Shown: in pieces, positions 1-8,463 of the stretch
How positions within the stretch are numbered: position 1 is the stretch's first letter
How the letters are laid out: every line of letters begins with the position of its first letter
Assembly: GCA_041389495.1 (NCBI GenBank)
Contig: JAWKRT010000001.1
Span: 2,046,001-2,110,000 of the forward strand
Origin: Myxococcota bacterium
GTDB lineage: Bacteria > Myxococcota_A > UBA9160 > UBA4427
Reading direction: 5' to 3'
Length of the DNA: 64,000 bases
The notes under the pieces: generated by a model
The model's input: the letters and a program-made list of their open reading frames with translations, nothing else
What the model was told of the DNA's origin: nothing
Database searches by the model: none
Program-made: the position numbers and the translations under genes

Positions 1-228
1 CCCGCCGCCCGCGTCGCCGTCGCCATCGTCTGCGCGGGATGCGCCGAGGTCCGCGACGGCGTAGCCCGGCACCTCGAGCGCCGCGAGCCTCTCGACCGAG
101 AGGAAGGCGCCCGGGTCGGCGCACGTCTCCGCCATGCGCGGCTTCGCGACGATCGCCGCGATCGCCGCGCCCGCGGCGACGAGCGTCGCCAGCACGATCG
201 GCGCATGGCGTCCCGACGCGACGCTCAC
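1..228 (-). CDS. membrane-anchored protein next to exosortase, partial
   Basis: Only the first 76 codons are inside the window; the gene runs off the left edge. The GTG start overlaps the exosortase stop as GTGA, so the two are translationally coupled. The visible protein has a short basic N-terminus, one hydrophobic segment at about residues 9-28 (rich in Ala, Val and Ile) and then a soluble part beginning with Met-Ala-Glu-Thr-Cys. A single-pass protein placed directly after an exosortase is often an EpsI-like (DUF3485) partner in exopolysaccharide or PEP-CTERM loci. That is inference from position; the diagnostic C-terminal part is not in the window. Confidence 0.5.
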   Translation of the reverse strand, partial: MSVASGRHAPIVLATLVAAGAAIAAIVAKPRMAETCADPGAFLSVERLAALEVPGYAVADLGASRADDGDGDAGGG

Positions 229-1262
229 CGGAACGCCTCGGAGAGGTGCGGGCGGTCGGCGATCCAGAACAGCGTGCCGATCACGACGATGAACGTCGCC
301 ACGCCCGAGCCCTCGTGCGCCATCGTGTCGAGGATCTGGGTGCCCGCGATCCGCGTGAGGAACACGAGCAGCACCACGCGCACGGTGTTCGCGACGAGCG
401 TGAGCGGGACGATCGCGGCGACGATCGCGATGCGGCGCGCGGTCGAGCGCGTCGCGGCGACGAGGAAGAGGCTCAGCGCGATCGCCGCGACGAAGGTCGA
501 GAACCCGCTGCACGCCTCGGACACCACGAACACCGTGTCCGGGATCTCGATCAGCGAGTGGAACAGGCTCGCGCGCACGCCGAGCGCCTGCAGCACGGCG
601 ACCGTCCAGTCGGCGGTGATCGTGCGCAGGTACATGTGGTTGGAGACGAGGCTCGGGAGCGGGACGAGGAAGACGCTCATCGCGAGCGGCAGCCACAGGG
701 CGCGCGTGCGCGCGCGCCCGAGCAGAAGGAGCGACATGCCGGGGAGCGTCGCGACGAGGCCGATCGAGGCGATCTGCTGGCTGCGCATGCCGTAGTCGCC
801 GACGAGCAGCACGAGGCCCGCGACGAGGAAGGGGAGCCCGAGCAGCGACGCGTCCTGCGGCGGCCCGCTGAACCGGCGCAGCCGCGCGCGGGCGAGCAGC
901 ACGATCAGCACCGCGACGATCAGGCTGTGGTTGTTGGACCAGAAGCTGCCCGTCCACTTCTCGTACATCCACGCGAGCGTGGGCCCGAACAGCGCGAGCC
1001 ACGCGCCGACGCAGAGCCAGACGGGCACCGGCAGCGCGCGCGCGAAGTCGCGCAGCCCGGAGCCCAGGCCGCGCGTCGTCGCGGCGACGCCCTGGTCGGG
1101 GTGCGTGGAGCGGAACCAGAGGAAGAGCGCCGCCGTGATCGTCCCGATCGCGAGCTTCGGCCCGGTCGAGCGGGGCATGAGCGGACTGTCGGCGACGAGG
1201 AAGCCGACGACGGCGGCGACGGCGACGTCGAGCCAGCGTACGGGGTGGTACCTGCGTGCCAT
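225..1262 (-). CDS. exosortase (PEP-CTERM sorting enzyme)
   Basis: This is a polytopic membrane cysteine protease/transpeptidase of the exosortase family, 345 aa with about eight hydrophobic segments. The family triad is present: Cys251 in SEACSGFS, Arg295 in ANTVRV and His316 in HEGSG, in the usual order near the C-terminus. Exosortases cut C-terminal PEP-CTERM sorting signals in Gram-negative bacteria. A probable substrate with such a signal is encoded at 56515-57771. The chosen ATG gives Met-Ala-Arg-Arg-Tyr and the first hydrophobic helix follows at once; upstream in-frame codons are Arg-rich and look non-coding. It overlaps the next gene by four bases. Confidence 0.9.
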   Translation of the reverse strand: MARRYHPVRWLDVAVAAVVGFLVADSPLMPRSTGPKLAIGTITAALFLWFRSTHPDQGVAATTRGLGSGLRDFARALPVPVWLCVGAWLALFGPTLAWMYEKWTGSFWSNNHSLIVAVLIVLLARARLRRFSGPPQDASLLGLPFLVAGLVLLVGDYGMRSQQIASIGLVATLPGMSLLLLGRARTRALWLPLAMSVFLVPLPSLVSNHMYLRTITADWTVAVLQALGVRASLFHSLIEIPDTVFVVSEACSGFSTFVAAIALSLFLVAATRSTARRIAIVAAIVPLTLVANTVRVVLLVFLTRIAGTQILDTMAHEGSGVATFIVVIGTLFWIADRPHLSEAFR

Positions 1263-1735
1263 CGATCGCCGATCCCGCCTCGCTGCTCGTCCGGCCGTCG
1301 AGCCGACGACCGCCGCATCGGATCGCGGGAGGCACCGCCTTTGCCGCGAGCGCTCGGCCGGGCCCTGCGTCGCGAGCGGTGTGCCGCCGGATCGGCACCC
1401 CGACCTTCGCCTCGACCTTCGCCTCGACCTTCGCCCCGAGGTGCGACCGCCCGCCGATGCCGCGCGGTCGCCGCACGGGATGCACGGACACCGGCGGCGC
1501 GAGGAGCGTGCGCGAGCGCAGGAACGTCGCAGACGCGCACCGCAGCGGCAACCGGCCGCGCGCGCGCGGTTGGCGCTCCCTCCCCTCGGTGGTAGGTTGC
1601 GCGCCGCTCGCGTGCCCGGGCTCGCGCCTCGCGCGCGGCCGGAGCGCGCGCACGCCGCGCGCCTCGCGCGCGGCGCCGCATCCGACCGCGCACCCGACCG
1701 CCGCGGACGCCCGGACGTCCTCCGTGGAGACGAGC
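1263..1735. other. divergent intergenic region
   Basis: This 473-bp gap separates the exosortase from the divergently read KshB-like reductase. I see no convincing gene in it. It holds three 12-bp tandem repeats (1401-1436) and must contain both promoters, but no recognisable -35/-10 pair stands out. Confidence 0.5.
1401..1436. repeat. 12-bp tandem repeat, three copies
   Basis: The unit CGACCTTCGCCT occurs three times head to tail; the last copy ends in C instead of T. It lies in the intergenic region between two divergent genes. Confidence 0.85.
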
Positions 1736-2824
1736 ATGACCGCCGTGCCCGAAGCACCCGATTCGCCCGCGCCCGCGCACGGCAGCAGCGGCGCGGGCCC
1801 CTATCACGCCCTGCGCGTCGCGCGCGTGATCGAGGAGACGGCCGACGCGCGCTCGTTCGTGATCGACGTCCCCGCCGACCTGCGCGCGCAGTTCGGCTAC
1901 GAGGCGGGCCAGTTCCTGACGTTCCGCCTCGAGGTCGCCGGCGAACGGCTCGTGCGCTGCTACTCGCTCGCGAGCTCGCCCGACACGGACACCGAGCACA
2001 AGGTGACCGTCAAGCGCGTCGCCGACGGGCGCGTGTCGAACTGGATGAACGACCGCGTGCGCGCGGGCGACGTGCTCGAGACGATGCGGCCGGCGGGCGT
2101 CTTCGTGCTGCAGGACCGCGCGACGCCGCTCGTCCTCTTCGGCGCCGGCAGCGGCATCACGCCCGTCATCTCGATCGTGAAGTCCGCGCTCGCGCGCACG
2201 TCCCGGCGCGTCCGCCTCGTCTACGCGAACCGCGACGCGGGCTCGATCATCTTCCGCGACGAGCTCGACGCGCTCGCGGCCGCGCACGGCGACCGGCTCG
2301 AGGTCGTCCACCGCCTCGACGTCGACCACGGCTTCCTCGACGCCGCGGGCGTTCGCGCCTACGTGGGCGCCGACCTCGACGCCGACTTCTACGTGTGCGG
2401 CCCGACGCCGTTCATGGACACGGTGGAGTCGACGCTCGGCGCGCTCGGCGTCCCGGACGGGCAGATCTTCGTCGAGCGCTTCGTGTCGATCGGCGATCCG
2501 CACGGCGCCGTGCACGCGTCGCCCGAATCGAAGGCGGGCGACGCGGCGCCGGCCACCGTGCGCGTCCGCCTCGACGGTCAGGACCACGACGTCCCCTACG
2601 CGGCCGGCAAGACGCTGCTCGCCGCGGCGCGCGAGGCCGGCCTCGAGCCGCCGTTCGCGTGCGAGGAGGGCTACTGCAGCTGCTGCATGGCGAAGCTCGT
2701 GCGCGGCTCGGTCCGCATGGCCGCGAACGACGCACTCGACGCCAAGCAGCTCGCCGAGGGCTGGGTGCTGACGTGCCAGTCCGTGCCGACGAGCGACGAG
2801 GTCGAGGTCGAGTACCCCGACTGA
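1736..2824 (+). CDS. kshB: KshB-like ferredoxin reductase of 3-ketosteroid 9-alpha-hydroxylase type
   Basis: This 362-aa protein has the order FAD domain, NAD domain, plant-type 2Fe-2S domain, as in KshB, Hmp and PaaE reductases. Visible landmarks are RCYSLASSP (FAD binding), GAGSGITP at 136-143 (NAD binding), YVCGPTPFM, and 2Fe-2S ligands Cys309, Cys314, Cys317 and Cys347. As I recall actinobacterial KshB, the match extends through the ETADARSFV and VTVKRVADG segments. It would pass electrons from NADH to a Rieske oxygenase (KshA) that opens steroid ring B; no KshA is in the window. GGAG lies about eight bases before the ATG. Related PaaE-type reductases for other oxygenases are the main alternative. 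Confidence 0.75.
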   Translation: MTAVPEAPDSPAPAHGSSGAGPYHALRVARVIEETADARSFVIDVPADLRAQFGYEAGQFLTFRLEVAGERLVRCYSLASSPDTDTEHKVTVKRVADGRVSNWMNDRVRAGDVLETMRPAGVFVLQDRATPLVLFGAGSGITPVISIVKSALARTSRRVRLVYANRDAGSIIFRDELDALAAAHGDRLEVVHRLDVDHGFLDAAGVRAYVGADLDADFYVCGPTPFMDTVESTLGALGVPDGQIFVERFVSIGDPHGAVHASPESKAGDAAPATVRVRLDGQDHDVPYAAGKTLLAAAREAGLEPPFACEEGYCSCCMAKLVRGSVRMAANDALDAKQLAEGWVLTCQSVPTSDEVEVEYPD

Positions 2825-2842
2825 CGCGCCGCGCCCGCCCAC

Positions 2843-3544
2843 CTAACGAAGCGGGAATCCCACCGCCGCCTCGAGCTCGGCGAGCGCGGCGAGGGGCTCG
2901 ACGACGCGGATCGTCGTCATGCCCATCGCGCGCGCGGGCTTGAGGTTGGCGCCGATGTCGTCGAGGAAGGCCACCGCGGGCGGCGCGACGCCGAGCCGCT
3001 CGCACGCGAGCGCGTAGATGCGCGGGTCGGGCTTCCGGAGCCCGACCACGCTCGATGCGACGAAGACGTCGAAGTGGGCGGCGAGGGCGTGCGCGGGCGC
3101 GCTCGCGACGGGCTCCGGCGTGCCCGCCGCCGCGGCGCCGCGCGCACCGTCGGTCGACCAGTCGTTCGTGAGCGCCGCGACCGCGAGCCCGTGCGCGCGA
3201 AGGCGCGAGATCGCGTCGAGCATCGCGGGGCGCGGCTGCGCCTCGCGCTCCATCTCCGCGAACATCGCGCGCGCATCGACCGCGTGCCCCGCCGCGCGGC
3301 ACTCGCGTTCGAACTCGGCGAAGAACGCGTCGCGCGCGAGCTCGCCGCGCTCGAGGCGCGACCACGCGCCGTGCGGCGCGGTCTGCGCGACGACCCGGTT
3401 CACGGCGTTCGCGGGCAGCCCGTTCGCGCGCTCGTAGCGCGCGATCGCGTGCAGCGGTGACCCGAGCACGACGCCGCCGAGGTCGAAGACGACCGCCCGC
3501 AGGTGCGAGCGGGCCCGCGGTGTGCGCGCCGTCGGCTCGCTCAT
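2843..3544 (-). CDS. HAD-superfamily (subfamily IA) hydrolase
   Basis: This 233-aa protein is a haloacid dehalogenase-like phosphatase. Motif I is VVFDLGGVV, where the second Asp of the usual DxD is Gly, as in the ACAD10 and soluble epoxide hydrolase N-terminal group. Motif II is ALTNDW, motif III is the Lys of RKPDPRIY and motif IV is FLDDIG. Its start overlaps the upstream phosphoesterase stop as ATGA, and it ends the four-gene operon that begins at 6864. The missing second Asp may mean weak or altered phosphatase activity. Substrate unknown. It converges with the kshB-like gene, 18 bp apart. Confidence 0.85.
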   Translation of the reverse strand: MSEPTARTPRARSHLRAVVFDLGGVVLGSPLHAIARYERANGLPANAVNRVVAQTAPHGAWSRLERGELARDAFFAEFERECRAAGHAVDARAMFAEMEREAQPRPAMLDAISRLRAHGLAVAALTNDWSTDGARGAAAAGTPEPVASAPAHALAAHFDVFVASSVVGLRKPDPRIYALACERLGVAPPAVAFLDDIGANLKPARAMGMTTIRVVEPLAALAELEAAVGFPLR

Positions 3545-4689
3545 CGCGCCGCGCCGAGCGCTTCGAGGTGCGCCAGGATCTCGTCGACGCGGTCGTAGGC
3601 GCGCAGCTCGCGCGGCGTGAAGCCTTCGGCGAGGCCGAGCGCGAGCGCGCTCGGGGCGAAGGCGGCGGCCGCGTGCCCGAGCCCGAGCGCGCGCTGCGCG
3701 CCGCGGCGCCGCGTGCGCGCGGCGAGCACGCAAGCGGTGCCGATCGCGCCGCCGCCGAGCGCCGCGACCTGCTGCTTGCGGCGCCGCGCGGCCGCGATGC
3801 GGCGACCGTAGGCGAGCGTCCGGCGCGCGCGCGCGAGCGCGCGCTCGTCGGGCGCCGGGAGCGGCGTCCCGGGGCCGCCCAGCTCGAGCTCGGCGAGGAT
3901 GCCGGCGTGGTCGGAGTAGGCCGCGCGCCGCCCCTCGATCACGATCTCCTCGTCGAGCACGCGCGCGACGTCGACGGGCGCGAGCCCGAGCGACGCGCCC
4001 GGTCGCACGAGCACGTAGTCGATGCGCGGGCCGGGCGCGTTCTCGCGAGGACGATAGGCGGACTGCGGGACGACCGAGGCCTCCGCCTTCCCGAGCGCGC
4101 GAGCGACGTCGACGAGCCCCGTCGCGCCGCGCGCGACGGTGAGCTCGGAGCGGTACGAGTAGGCGTTGAGGTCGCCCGCGACCGCGATCGGCAGCGGCGT
4201 GGCGGCGACCGCCGCCGCGATCTGCACGATCTCCGCCATGCGGTGCCCGACGAACTCGTCCGCATAGCCCGAGTAGCCGTAGGCGGCGTGCAGGTGCGTC
4301 GCGATCACGTCGAGCGCGCCGGCCGGCGTCGCGAGCCGCGTCGTCAGGAAGCCCTTGTTTCCCCAGTAGTCCATCTGCGCGACGCGCTGCGGGAGGCCGC
4401 ACAGCAGGAACGGCTCGAAGTGCGCGCGCTCGATCGGCCAGCGCGAGAGCAGGACGAGGCCGCCGTTCCCGATGCCGGCGCCCTCGCTCCACGCGTGCAC
4501 GAGCCCCGCGCGCGCGCCGTGCTCCGCGAGCAACGCGGCCTGCTCGGTGCTCCAGACCTCCTGGAACGCGGCGACGTCGAGCGACAGCGACGCGAGCCGC
4601 TCGCCGATCGCGCGCGCGCGCGCCTCGGGCGCGTGGCTGAGCGGTGCGGGGAGACCCCAGACGTTCAGCGTGAGCAGACGCAGGCGCAT
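3541..4689 (-). CDS. endonuclease/exonuclease/phosphatase-family protein (sphingomyelinase-like)
   Basis: This 382-aa protein has an EEP-fold domain over residues 1-265: TLNVWGLP (metal-binding Asn), AFQEVW (catalytic Glu), THLHAAYG, AVAGDLNAYS and the terminal YSDHAGIL. The layout resembles neutral sphingomyelinase or inositol-polyphosphate phosphatase rather than DNA-repair nucleases. The C-terminal 110 residues contain an Arg-rich stretch and one hydrophobic helix (about 315-330), suggesting membrane attachment. It has no obvious signal peptide. Co-transcription with a HAD phosphatase, an ATP-grasp enzyme and a ferritin-like protein suggests phosphoester or lipid-headgroup chemistry, but that is inference. 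Confidence 0.8.
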   Translation of the reverse strand: MRLRLLTLNVWGLPAPLSHAPEARARAIGERLASLSLDVAAFQEVWSTEQAALLAEHGARAGLVHAWSEGAGIGNGGLVLLSRWPIERAHFEPFLLCGLPQRVAQMDYWGNKGFLTTRLATPAGALDVIATHLHAAYGYSGYADEFVGHRMAEIVQIAAAVAATPLPIAVAGDLNAYSYRSELTVARGATGLVDVARALGKAEASVVPQSAYRPRENAPGPRIDYVLVRPGASLGLAPVDVARVLDEEIVIEGRRAAYSDHAGILAELELGGPGTPLPAPDERALARARRTLAYGRRIAAARRRKQQVAALGGGAIGTACVLAARTRRRGAQRALGLGHAAAAFAPSALALGLAEGFTPRELRAYDRVDEILAHLEALGAAR

Positions 4690-4705
4690 CGGGCGCGCGA
4701 CCGTA

Positions 4706-6013
4706 TCACAGCGCCGCGCACAGCTCGTCGAGCGCGGCGGCCTCGCGCGCGGCGACGATCGCGGCGTCGGCGCTGCCGGCTTCCGCGCACGTGGGAACCG
4801 GGACGAGCGCGGGGGCCGACCCTCGCGCGCGCATCGCGGCCACGTGCTCGTGCCATCCACCCTCGGGCGCGCAGGACGCGACGACGAACGCGACGCGCTC
4901 GCCCGGAGCGAGCCCGAGGGCGTGGCGGATCGCGACGCGCGAGCGGCGGAGCGCGCCGAGCGCCGCGATGCCGGTCGTGAAGCGCGCGTTCAGCTCGACG
5001 ACGGGGCGCAGCCGCTCGACGGGCGCCGCGCCACCGCGGTCGAGGTACGCGAACGCGTCGACCGCGCACGGGCCCCCGTAGCCCGCGGCGCTCGCGGCGG
5101 CGACCAGCTCGGCCGCCGCTCCCCGCGCCGCATCGTCCCACGAGGTGCCGGAGAACACGCGACCGCGCGCGTCGATCTCGCCGCGGTGGCCGCGCGGCGC
5201 GCCGCTCGCGCTCGTGATCGCGCGCAGGCTCCCGAGCAGGGCGAGCGCACCCCCGCCCGCGCCGCGCGCGCCGGCGTGGAAGGCGACCGAGAGGTCGACG
5301 GTGCGCTCGAGCCACGGCTCGAGCACGGCGCCGCCGCGCGCGGCGAGCCGGTCGAGCGCGCGCTCGAGCGCGGCGCGCGGTGCCGCGTCGGCGACGCGCC
5401 CGCCGCGCAGGTGGAGGCGCCCGCGCCCGCTCGTCCCGAGGCGCGGCTTGAGGCACGCGTGCGCGCGCATCCACGCGGGCCACGCGTCGATGCGCGCCTG
5501 CACGTCGGAGAGCGTCGCGCTCCGCGGAGCGCCCGGGGCGAGCGCTTCGGCCGCATAGCATGTGATCCGCGGCGCGACGGCGGGCCCGCTCGCCGGCGCC
5601 GCGAAGGCCTTGTCGTGGAGCGCCATCGCGGTCGCGGGCGGCGCGCCGCGCCAGCGCGCACCGAGGCGGGCGAGCGTCTCGCGCGCGGCCTCGTCGCCGA
5701 GCCAGGCGATGCCGCCGGGCGCGTCGTCGCTCGCGTCGGCGGCGGCCGGCGCGTCGTCGGTCGCGGTCGCGGTCGTCGAAGGCCGCGCGGCACCCGCGCC
5801 GGTCGGCGCGTCCGCGGCCGCGCACCACGGGAAGGCGGGCTCGGCGTGCGGCGAGGCGCGTCGCACTCCGTCTTCGGCGACGAGCTCCGCGCCTTCGCCG
5901 AAGAGCGCGCCGAACAGCGCGCGCGCGGCGGCGACGCGCGGCGTGCGCGCCGCCTCCCTCCACGCCTCGCCCTCCTCGGCGCCGAGGTTCGCGAGCACGA
6001 GCAGGCGGGTCAC
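4706..6013 (-). CDS. ATP-grasp-like ligase, unknown substrate
   Basis: This 435-aa protein begins VTRLLVLANLGAEEG, resembling a pre-ATP-grasp Rossmann segment. ATP-grasp features follow: HACLKPRLGTSGRG (phosphate-binding Lys and Gly loop), VLEPWLERTVDLSV (hinge), GGPCAVDAF and VELNARF (Mg-binding Glu and Asn). Such enzymes join a carboxylate to an amine or thiol with ATP. A low-complexity Ala/Thr/Asp stretch lies at about 85-105. The GTG start overlaps the DUF455 gene stop as GTGA, so the two are made together. Gap to the next gene is 16 bp. Substrate not deducible. Confidence 0.75.
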   Translation of the reverse strand: MTRLLVLANLGAEEGEAWREAARTPRVAAARALFGALFGEGAELVAEDGVRRASPHAEPAFPWCAAADAPTGAGAARPSTTATATDDAPAAADASDDAPGGIAWLGDEAARETLARLGARWRGAPPATAMALHDKAFAAPASGPAVAPRITCYAAEALAPGAPRSATLSDVQARIDAWPAWMRAHACLKPRLGTSGRGRLHLRGGRVADAAPRAALERALDRLAARGGAVLEPWLERTVDLSVAFHAGARGAGGGALALLGSLRAITSASGAPRGHRGEIDARGRVFSGTSWDDAARGAAAELVAAASAAGYGGPCAVDAFAYLDRGGAAPVERLRPVVELNARFTTGIAALGALRRSRVAIRHALGLAPGERVAFVVASCAPEGGWHEHVAAMRARGSAPALVPVPTCAEAGSADAAIVAAREAAALDELCAAL

Positions 6014-6864
6014 GCGGGCGTCGGGCCGTCGTCGGCGCGCGGTGCGCGCCGCGCGCCCGGACGGGCGCGCGCCCGGCGGACGTGCTCGATCAGCGCGCGG
6101 TCGAGCCCCGCGCGCTCGCGCGGGGCCACGGCGAAGCGCCGTCCCTTGGCGCGGTTCGCGCCGAGCGGGAAGGGCGCGCAGCGCGCATAGCGTTCGGCGT
6201 CGTCGGCGCCCGGTGCGAGGCGCCGCAGCCACTCCGCGGCGAAGCGCACGTGTCCCACCTCGTCGTCGTGGACGCGCTGGCAGACGCGCGCGCTCGGCTC
6301 GTCGCCGGCCGCGCGGAACGCGTCGCGCCACAGCAGCGTGAAGTCGAGGTTCGCCTGCTCGAGCGTGAGTCCCATGCCGGCGAGGAAGGCGGCGATCCCG
6401 TGCGGCGAGGCGCGCAGCGCGGGCACCTGGTTCCAGAAGTAGGGCACGTGGGCGTGGCCCTCGAGGCGCGCCCCGTGCGCGTCGAGGCGCGCGAGGTAGA
6501 GGCGGCAGTGGAGCTGCTCCTCGCCGATCACGCGCGCGAGGCCTCTGCGCAGCGCGGCGGGTGCGTCGGGGAAGCGCAGCAGCGCCCACGCGAAGAGCTC
6601 GACCGCCATCAGCTCGTGGTGCGCGAAGCGCGCGAGGCACGCGATGCGCGCCTCGGGCCGGCCGAGCTCGCGAGGGAGCGGGAGGCGTGGCGCGCGCGCG
6701 GCGAAGGCGATCGCCGGGGCGCGCTCGGGGCCGTCGACGTCGACCGCGGGGCCCGGCTGCGCGTCGTCGAGGTCGGCGGGCAGCGGCGCGAGCTTCGCGT
6801 CGAGCTCGCCGCTCGCGAGGATCGCCAGGCAGCGCGCGCGCAGGCTCGTGTCGGGGTCGGACAT
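6010..6864 (-). CDS. DUF455 family ferritin-like protein
   Basis: This 284-aa protein shows the four-helix metal-site pattern of DUF455/MiaE-like ferritin-fold proteins: Glu and His in AHHELMAVEL, EExxH in GEEQLHCRLY, an Asp in ANLDFTLLW and DExxH in HDDEVGHVRF. This predicts a di-metal (probably di-iron) oxygenase or hydroxylase. It opens the operon DUF455, ATP-grasp, EEP, HAD. The promoter should lie in the 157-bp gap to the divergent BNR-repeat gene. MiaE itself hydroxylates modified tRNA, but DUF455 proteins have no assigned reaction known to me. Confidence 0.8.
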   Translation of the reverse strand: MSDPDTSLRARCLAILASGELDAKLAPLPADLDDAQPGPAVDVDGPERAPAIAFAARAPRLPLPRELGRPEARIACLARFAHHELMAVELFAWALLRFPDAPAALRRGLARVIGEEQLHCRLYLARLDAHGARLEGHAHVPYFWNQVPALRASPHGIAAFLAGMGLTLEQANLDFTLLWRDAFRAAGDEPSARVCQRVHDDEVGHVRFAAEWLRRLAPGADDAERYARCAPFPLGANRAKGRRFAVAPRERAGLDRALIEHVRRARARPGARRAPRADDGPTPA

Positions 6865-7021
6865 CGCGCGCAGGGTAGCGGCGTGGGGCGCGTCGCCTCG
6901 ATCCGGGCGATGCTCCGCACCGCGTCGCCCCGCGGCCGCGGGCAGGGTCGGGCGGCGATCGGCCGGACTCGCTGCTTCCGCGCACGCGCGCCGCGCCGTG
7001 CGCGGCCGGAGGAGGGACACG

Positions 7022-8137
7022 ATGGCTCGAGCTCGCGTTCTCGTCGGGACCCGCAAGGGCGCGTTCGTGATGACGTCGGACGGCACGCGCGACCGCTGGC
7101 AGATCGACGGCCCGCACTTCGCGGGCTGGGAGATGTACCACCTCAAAGGGTCGCCCGTGGATCCGAACCGCATCTATGCGTCGCAGTCGTCGGGCTGGTT
7201 CGGCCAGCTCGTGCAGCGCAGCGACGACGGCGGCGCGACGTGGTCGCCCGTGTCGAACGAGCTCGTCTACGACGGCGTCGCGGGCACGCACCAGTGGTAC
7301 GACGGCACGCCGCATCCGTGGGAGCTCGCGCGCGTGTGGCATCTCGAGCCCTCGCTCGACGATCCCGACACCGTGTACGCGGGCGTCGAGGACGCGGCGC
7401 TCTTCCGCTCGACCGACGGCGGCGCGAGCTGGCACGAGCTCGCGGGGCTGCGCCGGCACGGCTCGGGCTCGGCGTGGCAGCCGGGGGCGGGCGGGCTGTG
7501 CCTGCACACGATCGTGCTCGACCCGACGGATGCGAAGCGCATCTACACCGCGATCTCCGCGGCCGGGGCCTTCCGCAGCGACGACGGCGGCGCGACGTGG
7601 CGCGCGATCAACCGCGGGCTCGTGTCCGAGCAGATCCCCGACCCGACGGCCGAGGTCGGCCACTGCGTGCACCGCATCGCGATGCACCCCGCGCGCCCGA
7701 ACGTGCTCTTCATGCAGAAGCACTGGGACGTGATGCGCAGCGACGACGCCGGCGACACCTGGCGCGAGGTGAGCGGCGACCTGCCGACCGACTTCGGGTT
7801 CCCGATCGACGTGCACGCGCACGAGCCCGACACGGTCTACGTCGTGCCGATCACGAGCGACTCCCTCCACTACCCGCCGGACGGGAAGCTGCGCGTCTTC
7901 CGCAGCCGCACGGGCGGTGGCGAGTGGGAGCCGCTCTCGAAGGGGCTCCCGCAGGCGCACTGCTACGTGAACGTGCTGCGCGACGCGATGGCGGTCGACC
8001 GGCTCGACCCGTGCGGCGTGTACGTCGGGACGACGGGAGGGCAGGTCTTCGTCTCGCCCGACGGCGGTGACCACTGGACGGCGATCGCCGAGCACCTTCC
8101 GCCCGTCCTCTCCGTCGAGGTCCAGACGCTCCCGTGA
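7022..8137 (+). CDS. BNR/sialidase-like beta-propeller protein
   Basis: This 371-aa protein is built of repeated BNR (Asp-box) blades: RSDDGGATWSP, RSTDGGASWHE, RSDDGGATWRA, RSDDAGDTWRE and SPDGGDHWTA, spaced roughly 50-70 residues apart. Its N-terminus (RVLVGTRKGAFV) is typical of cytoplasmic exo-alpha-sialidase-like proteins, and no signal peptide is present. GGAGGAGG lies upstream of the ATG. It is translationally coupled (GTGA) to a MoaD-like protein. Despite the sialidase-like name, no catalytic sialidase residues can be assigned; a binding or scaffold role is as likely. Confidence 0.8.
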   Translation: MARARVLVGTRKGAFVMTSDGTRDRWQIDGPHFAGWEMYHLKGSPVDPNRIYASQSSGWFGQLVQRSDDGGATWSPVSNELVYDGVAGTHQWYDGTPHPWELARVWHLEPSLDDPDTVYAGVEDAALFRSTDGGASWHELAGLRRHGSGSAWQPGAGGLCLHTIVLDPTDAKRIYTAISAAGAFRSDDGGATWRAINRGLVSEQIPDPTAEVGHCVHRIAMHPARPNVLFMQKHWDVMRSDDAGDTWREVSGDLPTDFGFPIDVHAHEPDTVYVVPITSDSLHYPPDGKLRVFRSRTGGGEWEPLSKGLPQAHCYVNVLRDAMAVDRLDPCGVYVGTTGGQVFVSPDGGDHWTAIAEHLPPVLSVEVQTLP

Positions 8138-8430
8138 TCCGCGTCGTGCTGCCGCCGCACCTGCGCACGCTCGCGGGCGTCGCGGGCGAGGTCGCGCTCG
8201 AGGTCGCCGACCCGGCGACGCGCGACGCCGTGCTCGACGCGCTCGAGGCGCGCTACCCGATGCTGTGCGGAACGATCCGCGATCGCACCACCGGCGAGCG
8301 CCGGCCGTTCATCCGCTTCTTCGCCTGCCGCGAGGACCGCACGTTCGACGCGCGCGACGCGCCGCTTCCCGAGGGCGTGCGCAGCGGGCGCGAGCCGCTG
8401 CTCGTCGTCGGTGCGCTCGCGGGCGGCTGA
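8134..8430 (+). CDS. MoaD/ThiS-like ubiquitin-fold protein
   Basis: This 98-aa protein has the MoaD pattern: a beta strand IRVVLPPHL, a helix DAVLDALEARYP, and a C-terminal Gly-Gly (GALAGG). A Gly-Gly end is what E1-like enzymes adenylate to make a thiocarboxylate sulfur carrier. It starts with GTG overlapping the stop of the beta-propeller gene. No E1 gene is adjacent; the nearest is the MoeB/rhodanese protein at 50411-51568. A sulfur-carrier or protein-tag role is therefore possible but unproven. Confidence 0.75.
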   Translation: MIRVVLPPHLRTLAGVAGEVALEVADPATRDAVLDALEARYPMLCGTIRDRTTGERRPFIRFFACREDRTFDARDAPLPEGVRSGREPLLVVGALAGG

Positions 8431-8463
8431 GCGGGCGGCGCGGGCGCCCGTCGGGCCGCTCGC

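Noticed and set aside
39..1595. 518-codon frame on the plus strand across the exosortase
   Set aside because: Arg/Ala/Glu-rich low-complexity product antisense to a membrane protein with an intact catalytic triad.
6865..8095. Long open frame antisense to the BNR-propeller and MoaD-like genes, reading into the ATP-grasp gene
   Set aside because: High GC content leaves long stop-free antisense frames. The protein is Arg/Ala-rich without motifs, while the opposite strand has clear Asp-box repeats.
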